Below, one piece after another: positions 11,435 to 19,796 of a stretch of DNA of 64,000 nt. Location: NCBI GenBank assembly GCA_903884005.1, contig CAISDA010000083.1:1-64000 (forward strand). Reading direction: 5' to 3'. Each line of letters begins with the position of its first letter. Positions within the stretch are counted from its first letter, which is position 1. The notes below the pieces were generated by a model, which was given only the letters and a program-made list of their open reading frames with translations, had not been told where the DNA came from and searched no databases. The stretch is from an uncultured Ignavibacteriota bacterium (GTDB taxonomy: Bacteria; Bacteroidota; Ignavibacteria; UBA10030; UBA8401). Both the position numbers and the translations under genes were made by a program.

Positions 11435-12706
11435 ATGACACAGATACCCGACGCACACGCTCACTCCTACGCCCTCGCGCGCGAACGCTACGCCGATATC
11501 GGCGTGGACACAGAATCCGCACTCGCAACGCTTTCGTCCGTCTCACTCTCGCTGAACTGCTGGCAGGGCGATGATGTCACAGGCTTCGAAACGATTGACA
11601 GCACCACCGGCGGCGGCATACAAGCCACGGGCAATTTTCCCGGCAAGGCCCGCACACCCGAGGAACTTCGCAGCGATATCACCATGGCGCTCTCGCTCAT
11701 TCCGGGAACGCACAGAGTGAACCTTCACGCGATGTACGGGGAATTTAACGGCGCGCGCGTCGACCGGGACGAGATCTCTGTCGACCATTTCCGCACGTGG
11801 ATCCAGTGGGCCACGGAGAAGCATCTCTATCTGGATTTTAACGCAACGTGTTTCGCCCATCCCATGGCGGACTCGGGCTTCACCTTGAGCAGCAAGGACG
11901 CATCAGTGCGTGCATTCTGGATCCGCCACGTGCAGCGCGTGCGGGAGATCAGCGCCGAGATGGGCCGGCAACTGGGCTCGCCGTGCGTTCACAACCTATG
12001 GATCCCCGACGGATCGAAGGACCAGTGCGTCGACAAATTCGGATACCGTGCACTGCTCAAACAGTCGCTCGATGACATATTTTCCACACCGATGGATAGA
12101 GCCTTCATGAAGGACGCAGTGGAAAGCAAACTCTTCGGCATCGGCAGCGAATCGTTTGTTGTCGGGTCGTACGATTTTTACCTCCCGTATGTGCTCACGA
12201 GGCATCTCATGCCCTGCCTGGACATGGGACACTATCATCCGACGGAATCCGTGGCCGACAAGGTATCGTCGCTCCTGCACTTCGCCGATGAATTGCTCTT
12301 CCATGTCAGCCGGGGAGTCCGATGGGACTCGGACCACGTTGTCATACTCAACGACGATCTGTGCGCATTGACGGACGAGATCGTGCGCGCGCAGGCCCTG
12401 AAGCGCGTGCATTTTGCGCTCGACTTTTTCGATGCGAGCATCAACAGGATAGGCGCGTGGGTGATCGGAACGCGGGCCACGCAGAAGAGCCTCCTGCGCT
12501 CACTGCTGGAGCCGCGGGTTCAGCTGCTGGGGTATGAACAAGCGGATAATAATTTTGCGCGGCTGGCGCTGCTGGAGGAAAACAAGCTCCTCCCCCTGGG
12601 CGCCGTGTGGGACGAATACTGCGAACGGATGGGTGTTCCTCCGGGATCGGCATGGATCCAGTCTGCCCTGAACTACGAACGAACGGTCACATCCAAACGT
12701 TCGTGA
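11435..12706 (+). CDS. rhaA: L-rhamnose isomerase
   Basis: A 423-residue Mn2+-dependent isomerase that converts L-rhamnose to L-rhamnulose. Family landmarks are the N-terminal LNCWQGDDVTGFE, the metal-binding stretch LDMGHYHPTESVADK and the following SWG-like SRGVRWDSDHVV segment. An open frame continues 16 codons upstream into rhaB, but ATG 11435 (MTQIPDAHAHSY) gives the usual length of about 420 residues. It ends 6 bp from the convergent aldolase gene at 12713. Together with rhaB it supplies rhamnulose-1-phosphate to the BMC pathway; no fucose isomerase is present, so rhamnose is the primary substrate. Confidence 0.93.
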   Translation: MTQIPDAHAHSYALARERYADIGVDTESALATLSSVSLSLNCWQGDDVTGFETIDSTTGGGIQATGNFPGKARTPEELRSDITMALSLIPGTHRVNLHAMYGEFNGARVDRDEISVDHFRTWIQWATEKHLYLDFNATCFAHPMADSGFTLSSKDASVRAFWIRHVQRVREISAEMGRQLGSPCVHNLWIPDGSKDQCVDKFGYRALLKQSLDDIFSTPMDRAFMKDAVESKLFGIGSESFVVGSYDFYLPYVLTRHLMPCLDMGHYHPTESVADKVSSLLHFADELLFHVSRGVRWDSDHVVILNDDLCALTDEIVRAQALKRVHFALDFFDASINRIGAWVIGTRATQKSLLRSLLEPRVQLLGYEQADNNFARLALLEENKLLPLGAVWDEYCERMGVPPGSAWIQSALNYERTVTSKRS

Positions 12707-12712
12707 TGCGGC

Positions 12713-14005
12713 CTACAGGTTGAATGCCTTTTCCAATTCGTCGATCTCCGCCGCGCCGATGGGCACGACGGAACCAATGGCTTTTGAATCGATGATCGAT
12801 CGCGCGGTGAACTCCGCAACTTCCAACCGATCGAAACTCTGCAGCAGAGAATTGCCGGTCACGATGATGCAGTTGTTCCTGCATATGACAACCGGCATCG
12901 TGTCCGACACCATGTCCGCAATTGCGGGATAGTCGTCGCCCCCCTTGCCGAATTCCATGCCGAAGGGAAATTTTTGTATCTCCCGGAGCACCAGATAACT
13001 TTCGGGAATCGTGCGCGTGTCGAATGCGGCGTCGCAGACACCGAACGCCAAAATGTTCGGAGGCTGTGCGATCACGATCGAGTTGATCGCACTGTTCTTC
13101 GCGTAGATCTCCTTGTGCAGCGTGACGCTGCTGCTGGGATGCTTTCCCGCTTCCTGCTTTCCGTTCTTGATCACAACGAGATCTTCTTCCGTCAGATATT
13201 TCCTGTCCATGCCGATCGGCGTGATGAGAAAACAGTCGGCGTCAATTCTCGCTGAAAATGTCCCCTCCATGCTCGTCACCAGTTTTTGCGCGTAGCTTCT
13301 GCGCACGAGCGTGATCATTTTTTTTCTGATCTCGTTTTCCTTCGACGAATGCCCTTGAGGTTCGAACTCATCGAGGGTGACCGTCTGGCGCGACAATTCA
13401 AGCTCGTCCTCGCTCAACACACGCACGGTGCCGATGCTGTTTGCTTTGAGCGTCACACGGGCGCAGAGGTCCAGTGTCTCGAGCCTCTGAAACGCCTGCA
13501 GCAGGCCGGCGCCTACGGTGACAATGCCGTGGTTTTCCAGGAGCACCGTATCGTGGCCCGCCGAAAATTTTTCGGCGATCACCTCGCCGAGTTTTTCGCT
13601 GCCGGGAAGGGCGTAGTTCGCATACCCGACCCGCCCGCAGAGTTCTCTCGCCTTCGGAATGATCCTCGTGTCCGGAATTCTTCTCGTGATCGCGAAGGAC
13701 ACAAGCGCGGGCGGGTGCGCGTGGACGATGGCTTTGATATCGTTCCTCGATCGGTAGATTGCCAGATGGAACGGGTATTCCGATGACGGTTCATGGATGC
13801 CGTTGACTCTTCCGTCGGGCAGCACACAGACGATGTCCTCCACCGTCAATGCCCCTTTGTCCACCCCCTTCGGCGTGATCCAGATCGATCCGTCCTCGTC
13901 CAGGATCGAAAGATTTCCTCCGGAGGTGGTGGTCATTCCATTTTCGTAGATCCTGTGGATGATCTCAATAATTTCATCCTTCGGATGCATATACTTAAAG
14001 TTCAT
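12713..14005 (-). CDS. Tandem class II aldolase-fold protein with a degenerate second domain
   Basis: A 430-residue protein made of two class II aldolase/adducin domains. The first (about 1-215) keeps the catalytic Glu context PSSEYPFH, the zinc pair in IVHAHPPA and the third zinc His in LENHGIV. The second (about 225-430) aligns by eye to the same blocks but reads PSSSVTLH, IVIAQPPN and CRNNCII, so the Glu and all three zinc His are lost. One active and one structural half is the natural reading. It is the last gene of the minus-strand BMC run, 57 bp after the LutBA fusion. Likely substrate is rhamnulose-1-phosphate or a related sugar phosphate (inferred). No encapsulation helix is seen. ATG 14005 is preferred over 14053 because of a GAGAG site upstream. 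Confidence 0.85.
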   Translation of the reverse strand: MNFKYMHPKDEIIEIIHRIYENGMTTTSGGNLSILDEDGSIWITPKGVDKGALTVEDIVCVLPDGRVNGIHEPSSEYPFHLAIYRSRNDIKAIVHAHPPALVSFAITRRIPDTRIIPKARELCGRVGYANYALPGSEKLGEVIAEKFSAGHDTVLLENHGIVTVGAGLLQAFQRLETLDLCARVTLKANSIGTVRVLSEDELELSRQTVTLDEFEPQGHSSKENEIRKKMITLVRRSYAQKLVTSMEGTFSARIDADCFLITPIGMDRKYLTEEDLVVIKNGKQEAGKHPSSSVTLHKEIYAKNSAINSIVIAQPPNILAFGVCDAAFDTRTIPESYLVLREIQKFPFGMEFGKGGDDYPAIADMVSDTMPVVICRNNCIIVTGNSLLQSFDRLEVAEFTARSIIDSKAIGSVVPIGAAEIDELEKAFNL

Positions 14006-14062
14006 TGTGCTCTCTCGTTGTTTGGCTGACCCGGCACCGAAATTGATCCGCATGCCGTGCGC

Positions 14063-16294
14063 TCATTCACCGGAGCGGATGAGCGTATCGAGCAATTCAA
14101 CCGGCGAAAATATTTTTCTGCCGGCATATTCCGCCCCTATCTGTTCCCTGCACGAGGTCCCGCTCGCAACGATGACGAGCTGCGTTCCCGGAACTTCGGC
14201 CGCGCGGATCTGCCGAACGAGATCGTCGCCGACATTCTTGCTCAGTTCATAATACGCTTTTTTATAGCCGAAGCTCCCCGCCATGCCGCAGCATTCCGCT
14301 TTCGACTGTATCACGGTAAAGCCCAACTGCGTGAAGAGATCGACGGCTGCGGACCCTGCGCCCACCGTTTTCATCTGACAATGACCGTGATAAAAGATCC
14401 GTGTCGCGTTCCTGTCCATGCCGCGCAGCGCCGTGCGGGGATCCCGATGGTGCTGTGACAGGAAGGCATTGAGATATTCGATCGGATCGTACGTGTGCGC
14501 CCGCAATTTTTTGAACAGCGTGTCGTTACATAAAAGCGCCTTATAATCGCTCCGAAAAAGCGCCAGCACGCTCGGTTCAGCCACGATGATATCCGAGCCT
14601 TCATCAATGAACGTCTCAAGATACGCCGCGGTCTTCACTGCTCTGGCCGCCGCCGATTCGACGAGTCCCTGCGATTGTGCGTCCCTTCCTTCGGCCATGG
14701 TTGCGCTGACCGTCGTGGCGATCCCCAGTTTTTCAAAGACACGGACCACCGCCATGCCCACCTGAGGATTGTTGTAATTGGTGTATGCGTCGGCAAAAAG
14801 AACGGCACGGGGCTGCGACATTGAAGCGTCGGCCTGGACACGAGACTTCTTCGAATGCTCGCGGTATTGACGCACCAATGTGCTCCGGCCGAATTCCGGG
14901 ACCGGCCGTCGCTTGTCGAAGCCGATCAGCAGTTCCATCACCGACCTGACGGCCGGGAGAGCGGCGATCAGGTTGGCAACACGGGGAGCCAGCGAAGCAA
15001 CGGCACCGACGATCGAAAAATTTCCGAAGAACATTTTTTGCAGAGACGGTCCCCCGGACAATGTGATGAGCCGTTGTTTGATGGCGGTATTGAGCCTCGG
15101 AATGTCAATGCGGACCGGACAATTGGGAACGCACCTCGAGCATCCGGTGCATAATTCAGCAAACCGTCCCTTCTCAAGCGATCCGCTGGTTCCGATGGTC
15201 CACGCTGCGCCGATGCCGCCGGTGTAACACTCGCCGCCGAATGCATGCCCGCCCACCGCCTGAAAATTGGCGCACACATTCATGCACGCGCTGCAGCGGA
15301 TGCAGTAGAGAGCCTCTTTCAATTCCGTATCGGCGCGCATTGTCATGCGTCCGTTGTCCAGAAGAACAAGGTGGAACTCCCTGCGCGTGTCGCTTCGCCC
15401 GTTCAGATTGAGCACGGGGACCAACAGCGGCGGTTCCAGAATATTCGTATACGATGTCAGCGGCTGTCCCGTTCCGCTTGCCGCCAGGAGTTCGATGAAG
15501 GTTCCCAGATCTTTTTTCGACGGGATGATTTTTTCGATGCCGGCGATGGCAATATGAACGGCGGGCAGCTGCGTCGTGAGCCGGATGTTCCCCTCGCTTT
15601 CAACGAGCAGGAGGCAGCCTTCGTCGGCAGCAATGAGATTCGCGCCGCTGATGCCAACATCGGCCGACAGAAATTTTTGCCGCAGTATCAGACGCGCAAA
15701 TTCCGTCAGATCTTCGCCGGTGTCCAGCGGCAGGCTCGTATCGAAATGTTCCTTAAAGAGCGCCGTGATGCGCTGCCGGCTTCGGTGTATGGCAGGCGCC
15801 ACGATGTGCGACGGCTGTTCGTTCGAGATCTGGAGTATGAATTCTGCAAGGTCGGTTTCGGCCACTTCGATGCCAGCGGCTTCAAGCGCATGGTTGAGTT
15901 CGATCTCCTCAGACGTGATCGACTTGGCTTTCACAACAAGCTTTGCCTCGTGCATCCGGCAAACATTCGTGATGTAGTTGTTCGCATCGTCTTTGGTCGC
16001 AGCAATAAAGACCTTTCCTCCCCGAGCCTCGACCGCCTTCGTCAGCGTCGCGATGAGTTCGGGCAGGCGTTCAATGGAGTCTTCCTTAATGGCGCGCGCG
16101 CGGCTTTTTAATTCCTCGTAATCGGGTATGGCGGACAGGGCCGTGTATCTGTTGGCGTTGAACGTCTGCGTATTGAGACGCAGCGCTTCATTTTCCACGG
16201 CCAGCGCCATCGCGATCGCCTTCGTGAGATTTTCCTTCGCCGATTTATTGGCAACGTCGCGGGGATGAATGTGGACTTCGTCAGATCCGGTCAT
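14063..16294 (-). CDS. LutB-LutA-like fusion: LUD domain, 2[4Fe-4S] ferredoxin and CCG-domain lactate oxidation protein
   Basis: A 743-residue fusion. Residues 1 to about 310 form a LUD domain as in LutB (with ADVGISGANLIAADEG). A ferredoxin segment follows with CIRCSACMNVC and CTGCSRCVPNCP. The last 250 residues are a CCG-type domain as in LutA/GlpC: the second motif is clear (YHGHC and ECCGMAGSFGY), while the first CCG position is degenerate. Lut proteins oxidise L-lactate to pyruvate, passing electrons to the quinone pool. The gene overlaps lutC by 14 bp, so the two are translationally coupled. In this operon it would use lactate formed from lactaldehyde by the BMC route, returning carbon to pyruvate. 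The fusion replaces the separate lutA and lutB genes. Confidence 0.85.
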   Translation of the reverse strand: MTGSDEVHIHPRDVANKSAKENLTKAIAMALAVENEALRLNTQTFNANRYTALSAIPDYEELKSRARAIKEDSIERLPELIATLTKAVEARGGKVFIAATKDDANNYITNVCRMHEAKLVVKAKSITSEEIELNHALEAAGIEVAETDLAEFILQISNEQPSHIVAPAIHRSRQRITALFKEHFDTSLPLDTGEDLTEFARLILRQKFLSADVGISGANLIAADEGCLLLVESEGNIRLTTQLPAVHIAIAGIEKIIPSKKDLGTFIELLAASGTGQPLTSYTNILEPPLLVPVLNLNGRSDTRREFHLVLLDNGRMTMRADTELKEALYCIRCSACMNVCANFQAVGGHAFGGECYTGGIGAAWTIGTSGSLEKGRFAELCTGCSRCVPNCPVRIDIPRLNTAIKQRLITLSGGPSLQKMFFGNFSIVGAVASLAPRVANLIAALPAVRSVMELLIGFDKRRPVPEFGRSTLVRQYREHSKKSRVQADASMSQPRAVLFADAYTNYNNPQVGMAVVRVFEKLGIATTVSATMAEGRDAQSQGLVESAAARAVKTAAYLETFIDEGSDIIVAEPSVLALFRSDYKALLCNDTLFKKLRAHTYDPIEYLNAFLSQHHRDPRTALRGMDRNATRIFYHGHCQMKTVGAGSAAVDLFTQLGFTVIQSKAECCGMAGSFGYKKAYYELSKNVGDDLVRQIRAAEVPGTQLVIVASGTSCREQIGAEYAGRKIFSPVELLDTLIRSGE

Positions 16295-16841
16295 GAGAGT
16301 GCTCCACTACAATAATGTGTACGGCGGCGGGGCCGTGTACGCCGCGCACAAGCGGCCCCATATCCGCCGTTGCGCTGGGCCCGGTGATGAATGTAAAGCT
16401 CCGATGGAGGCCCGTTCCGGAATGTATCTCCGTCGAAAAGACATCGCTCGGCCGCGCGACGATCGCCGCACTGTCCACAAGCACGATGTGCTTGCGCGTC
16501 AGCATGCTCATCGGACTCGTGTAATTCGCCGACATGGCTACGCATACGGAGCCCGTTGAGGCGATCGCACAGAACGCATCGGTGATGCCCGTCGGCACGC
16601 GTGAGAATTGTTCCCTGGTCGGGCGTATGATCACTTTGGGGTTTTTCAGAAATACGCGGAGCAATGCGGGGTCAAGATCGTCGGGTTCCGACAGCAGGAC
16701 GTGCTCGTCGCCGGCGGTGGCCCGTTCGAGAGCCGCATTGAGAGCCTCGGCGTCTGCAGTAACAACTTCGACCGTTGCCACGGCCTTGACGGCAGAGGCG
16801 GTGAATTGTTTGAGTAATTCGGTGTGTGATGGCGCGGACAT
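16281..16841 (-). CDS. lutC: LUD-domain lactate utilisation protein C
   Basis: A 186-residue LUD-domain protein, the third component of the LutABC-type lactate oxidation system. The C-terminal block TGSVCVAMSANYTSP, then VLVDSAAIV, then FITGPSATADM and RGVHGP are the usual LutC landmarks. An open frame extends 35 codons upstream into a repeat element, but ATG 16841 (MSAPSHTELLKQF) matches the family N-terminus. The 3' end overlaps the LutBA fusion gene by 14 bp. A 220-bp gap containing an intergenic repeat separates it from the acetate-kinase-like gene upstream, so a separate promoter for the lut genes is possible. Confidence 0.85.
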   Translation of the reverse strand: MSAPSHTELLKQFTASAVKAVATVEVVTADAEALNAALERATAGDEHVLLSEPDDLDPALLRVFLKNPKVIIRPTREQFSRVPTGITDAFCAIASTGSVCVAMSANYTSPMSMLTRKHIVLVDSAAIVARPSDVFSTEIHSGTGLHRSFTFITGPSATADMGPLVRGVHGPAAVHIIVVEHSHDRI

Positions 16842-16874
16842 GAGAGGTCTTTCGCTGATTGTGTGCACGCTATT

Positions 16875-16990
16875 ATGAGCGCAGTCTGTTCGCCAACGGC
16901 AAACGATTTTCTCGAAGTACCTCGCTGCCGTTGCATCGGTGCGCATGTGGGGCGAACGGTATCTCGCCCGCTCGAGCGAAGCGGTGCACG
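16875..16990. repeat. Intergenic palindromic repeat, copy 1 (about 115 bp)
   Basis: Starts GCGCAGTCTGTTCGCC, runs through GCTGCCGTTGCAT, and ends with a hairpin-forming GGCGAACGGTATCTCGCCC followed by GCTCGAGCGAAGCGGTGCA. The same order of blocks recurs at 59532-59640, with most bases identical. It lies in the gap between lutC and the acetate-kinase-like gene and encodes no protein. See the repeat-family finding. Confidence 0.75.
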
Positions 16991-17062
16991 TTTTTGTGAG
17001 TTACCAGGGCGTCAGGCGGTGACGATGGACAGCACATGATGCCGCTCAACAATGATACTAAC

Positions 17063-18235
17063 TTAATTCGCGCTTTCCAACAGGCGCTGCACTTCGCCGG
17101 CGACGATGGATTCTTCGTCCGTCGGAATGATCGCCGCCAGTATTCGTGAGCTCTCGTGTGTAATCAATCCCTGTGCGGGGTTGGCAGTGTTTCGTTCCTC
17201 GTCCAAAACGATCCCGAGGTTTTCCATATTCTGCAATATCTCTTTGCGCAGCTTCGGCGAGTACTGTCCGGCTCCGGCAGTGAAGACAATGCATTCGGCT
17301 CCGTTGAGTATGGCATGATATTCCCCGATATATCGTTTCACACCGTATGCGAATGTCGTGAATGCAAGGCCGGCCCTTCGGTCTCCTTTGGCCATGCTCT
17401 CTTCGATGTCCCTGAAATCCCCGCTGGTCCCCGAAATGCCGTACAGTCCGCTCTTCGACATTAACATGGTTCTGGCCTCGGCGATGGAGAGATGCTCCTT
17501 TTCCATCAGGAATAACAGCGCGAACGAATCCAGGTCACCGACCCTTTTCGCATTCAACAATCCGCTTTGCGGACTCATGCCCATCGAGGTATCGATGGAG
17601 TTGCCGTCCCGGATCGCGCAGACAGACGAACTGCCTCCGAGGTGGCAGGAGATCACCCTACGCACCCCAAAGAGTTCCTGCGCCTTCATGCCGATATAGC
17701 GGTGCGAGGCGCCGTGGAATCCGTATTTGCGGATCCCGTGCTTCTCGACATATTCGTAGGGAATGCCGTATAAATATGCCTCGGGGGGAATGTCCGCATG
17801 GAACGCAGTTTCGAACAATCCCACCAGCGGTGTGCTGCTCAGAAGTTTCTTAAACACGGAGATGGCGACGAGATAGACGTCGGTATGGACGGGCGCCAGA
17901 GATCGGTACTCCTCCATTGCTGCGAGAACATCGTCCGTGAGTTCAACGCAGCCGGTGACTCCTTTGGCATGAACGGTCTTGAAGCCGACCGCGGCAATAT
18001 CCGTGATCGCGTAGCGTTGCTGAAGCGTTTCGAGCGTGAGCGTGACGGCCGCGCTGTAATCGGGGATCTCGCACCGTATGGATTTCTTTTCCCCTCCCAG
18101 AAACCGCCACGACACATCACCCTCTTTCTCTCCGATCCGTTCGACGGCAGCCTGGAACAGTACGGTCCTGTCGGCCATGTCATAGAGTTTGCACTTGTAT
18201 GAAGTACTGCCGGGATTTGCAATGAGTATGTTCAT
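17063..18235 (-). CDS. Divergent acetate/propionate kinase family enzyme (probable lactyl-phosphate kinase)
   Basis: A 390-residue ASKHA-fold acid kinase. The N-terminal NPGSTSYKCKLY, the YGFHGASHRY His block, DTSMGMSP and the C-terminal ITHESSR all mark the AckA family. Several residues that bind acetyl-phosphate or nucleotide in AckA differ: the HRVVHGG segment reads FKTVHAKG (Arg to Lys), FDTAFH reads FETAFH (Asp to Glu), HLGNG reads HLGGS and GGIGEN reads AGAGQY. The family reaction is acyl-P + ADP to acid + ATP. Here the expected substrate is lactyl-phosphate from PduL (inferred from the operon). Start 18235 (MNILIANPGS) fits the family better than the upstream ATG at 18268. Confidence 0.85.
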   Translation of the reverse strand: MNILIANPGSTSYKCKLYDMADRTVLFQAAVERIGEKEGDVSWRFLGGEKKSIRCEIPDYSAAVTLTLETLQQRYAITDIAAVGFKTVHAKGVTGCVELTDDVLAAMEEYRSLAPVHTDVYLVAISVFKKLLSSTPLVGLFETAFHADIPPEAYLYGIPYEYVEKHGIRKYGFHGASHRYIGMKAQELFGVRRVISCHLGGSSSVCAIRDGNSIDTSMGMSPQSGLLNAKRVGDLDSFALLFLMEKEHLSIAEARTMLMSKSGLYGISGTSGDFRDIEESMAKGDRRAGLAFTTFAYGVKRYIGEYHAILNGAECIVFTAGAGQYSPKLRKEILQNMENLGIVLDEERNTANPAQGLITHESSRILAAIIPTDEESIVAGEVQRLLESAN

Positions 18236-18254
18236 CTGTCGTTCCGGAATAGTA

Positions 18255-18311
18255 AGGCGAAATGGCAACTCGCACCGCTTCGAGGTGCGGGCGAAATACC
18301 CTCTCGCCCGA
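18255..18311. repeat. Intergenic palindromic repeat, diverged inverted copy
   Basis: Contains GGCGAAATGG, then CTCGCACCGCTTCGA, then GGGCGAAATACCCTCTCGCCC. The TCGCACCGCTTCG block is the reverse complement of the CGAAGCGGTGCGA tail found at 59628-59640. It fills most of the 92-bp gap between the aldolase and acid-kinase genes. Confidence 0.5.
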
Positions 18312-18327
18312 CGCTATGATATGCGCA

Positions 18328-19128
18328 TTATTTTTTCGCGAGCTTGGCAATCACGCGTTCCGTGATGTCGCGTATGGTCTTTTCCGATACGGCGCCCGAT
18401 GCGGGCATGGCCGAAGGAGCAGCACCGGCCGGCGAGTCGCTGCTCGGCATCGGCGTTGCATCGCATGTGGCAATTCTGCCGGGAATATTGAATTGACTGC
18501 GGAGTTCCATCAGCCTGTCTCGTTCATACGCCGGCAGCACGTTCATGTTGCCGAGTTGTATGGCTTTCCAGACGATACTTGCAGTGTGTTCGAGCGTCTC
18601 CATTTTGTGGTAGGCGTTCAACAGATCGCTTCCCAGCGTCAGCGCGCCGTGGTTTTCAAGCAGCAGCGCGTCCGAATTTTTAATGTGCTCGCGTATGGCA
18701 TCCGGTATCTCCATCGTCGACGGGAGCCCGTATTTTGCCGTGGGTACGGCGCCGATCACAATGATCGCCTCGGGCAGCACGCATTTGTTGAGCGGTATGC
18801 CCGCCACGGCAAAACTCGTCGCATACGGCGGATGCGCGTGAACCACGGCGTTCACATCGGGACGCTCCTTGTACACTTCGAAGTGCATCTTTGCTTCGCT
18901 CGACGGGCGGTATTTCGGATTGCCAGAGATCACCTTCCCGTTGATGTCCACCTTGATGATCATATCGGTGTCCATGAAGCCCTTGCTCATGCCGGTGGGC
19001 GTTGTGAGAATCTCCCTGTCGTTCAGTTTCACGGTGATGTTTCCGTCATTAGAGGCGACGTAGCCCCGGAGCCAGATGCGCTTTCCGATTTCGACGATCA
19101 GTTTTTTTAATTCCCATTCGCTTGTCAT
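18328..19128 (-). CDS. Class II aldolase with C-terminal encapsulation helix (rhamnulose/fuculose-1-phosphate aldolase)
   Basis: A 266-residue zinc aldolase that should cleave rhamnulose-1-phosphate (or fuculose-1-phosphate) to DHAP and L-lactaldehyde. The catalytic Glu context PSSEAKMH, zinc pair VVHAHPPY and third ligand LENHGAL are intact. The aldolase domain ends near residue 220. A Pro/Ser/Ala-rich linker (about 222-246) then leads to an amphipathic terminal helix, VSEKTIRDITERVIAKLAKK. That linker-plus-helix is the hallmark of a BMC encapsulation peptide, so the enzyme is probably packed inside the shell. It sits between the BMC-T gene (19 bp upstream) and the acid kinase gene. Confidence 0.9.
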   Translation of the reverse strand: MTSEWELKKLIVEIGKRIWLRGYVASNDGNITVKLNDREILTTPTGMSKGFMDTDMIIKVDINGKVISGNPKYRPSSEAKMHFEVYKERPDVNAVVHAHPPYATSFAVAGIPLNKCVLPEAIIVIGAVPTAKYGLPSTMEIPDAIREHIKNSDALLLENHGALTLGSDLLNAYHKMETLEHTASIVWKAIQLGNMNVLPAYERDRLMELRSQFNIPGRIATCDATPMPSSDSPAGAAPSAMPASGAVSEKTIRDITERVIAKLAKK

Positions 19129-19147
19129 TGGTGTTCCTTTCGTGATA

Positions 19148-19717
19148 TTATAATAATTCCAGTAAAACGTCCGGATGCGGATTTTTGAGTATGACGAAAC
19201 CGGCCAGCATGCCGTCCTGCTTGATCGATTCTATCGCTTTATGTGAAGCGGCCTCCAGCGCACCGACACTGCCGGTGAAGACGGCAAATCCTTTCCCGCC
19301 CACAGCCATTGCGATATGGATGCGCAGGATCTCCACATCCGCCTCTTTCGCAGCCACATCCGCCGCTTTAATGGCCGACACGACTGAAAATGTCTCGATG
19401 ATCAACGCGGCGTCGATCTTCTTCGCGTTGTAGATCTGGAGGGGCGTCGTGCCGGCAATTGCCGGGAACACGCGGGGATCGACATTGGGGATCGTTGTGC
19501 AATTGACAAGGGCAAACCCGCCGACGTCCTGTGCAATGCCCATGGCGCATTCGACATCGGCAACGCCGCCGCGCACCATGATAAAATATTTTCCGGAACA
19601 GATCGTCCGCGCGATCAGCTTCTCCACATTCGCCGATTTCAGGATTTCGTCCTGCACGTGAAATCCTTTATAGATACTCGCCAACTCTATGATCCCAATT
19701 GCATTCCGGTTGTCCAT
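19148..19717 (-). CDS. BMC-T shell protein, PduT-like, with cluster-binding Cys
   Basis: A 189-residue tandem-BMC-domain shell protein that forms pseudo-hexameric trimers. Domain 1 (about 5-85) starts AIGIIELASIYKG; domain 2 (about 92-180) contains AALIIETFSVVSAIKAAD. The segment TICSGK around Cys40 lines up with the TICPGK segment of PduT, whose Cys holds a [4Fe-4S] cluster on the three-fold axis. Length also matches PduT (about 184) rather than PduB or EutL. The gene upstream is PduS-like, the established partner type of PduT, so the pair may carry electrons through the shell (inferred). Confidence 0.9.
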   Translation of the reverse strand: MDNRNAIGIIELASIYKGFHVQDEILKSANVEKLIARTICSGKYFIMVRGGVADVECAMGIAQDVGGFALVNCTTIPNVDPRVFPAIAGTTPLQIYNAKKIDAALIIETFSVVSAIKAADVAAKEADVEILRIHIAMAVGGKGFAVFTGSVGALEAASHKAIESIKQDGMLAGFVILKNPHPDVLLELL

Positions 19718-19796
19718 CTCTCCTTCTTTCTACCGTTATTCACATTCTACGATCAAGTGTAATTCAGTGTGCGCCAAAGTCATTGTCCTGAGGTTA

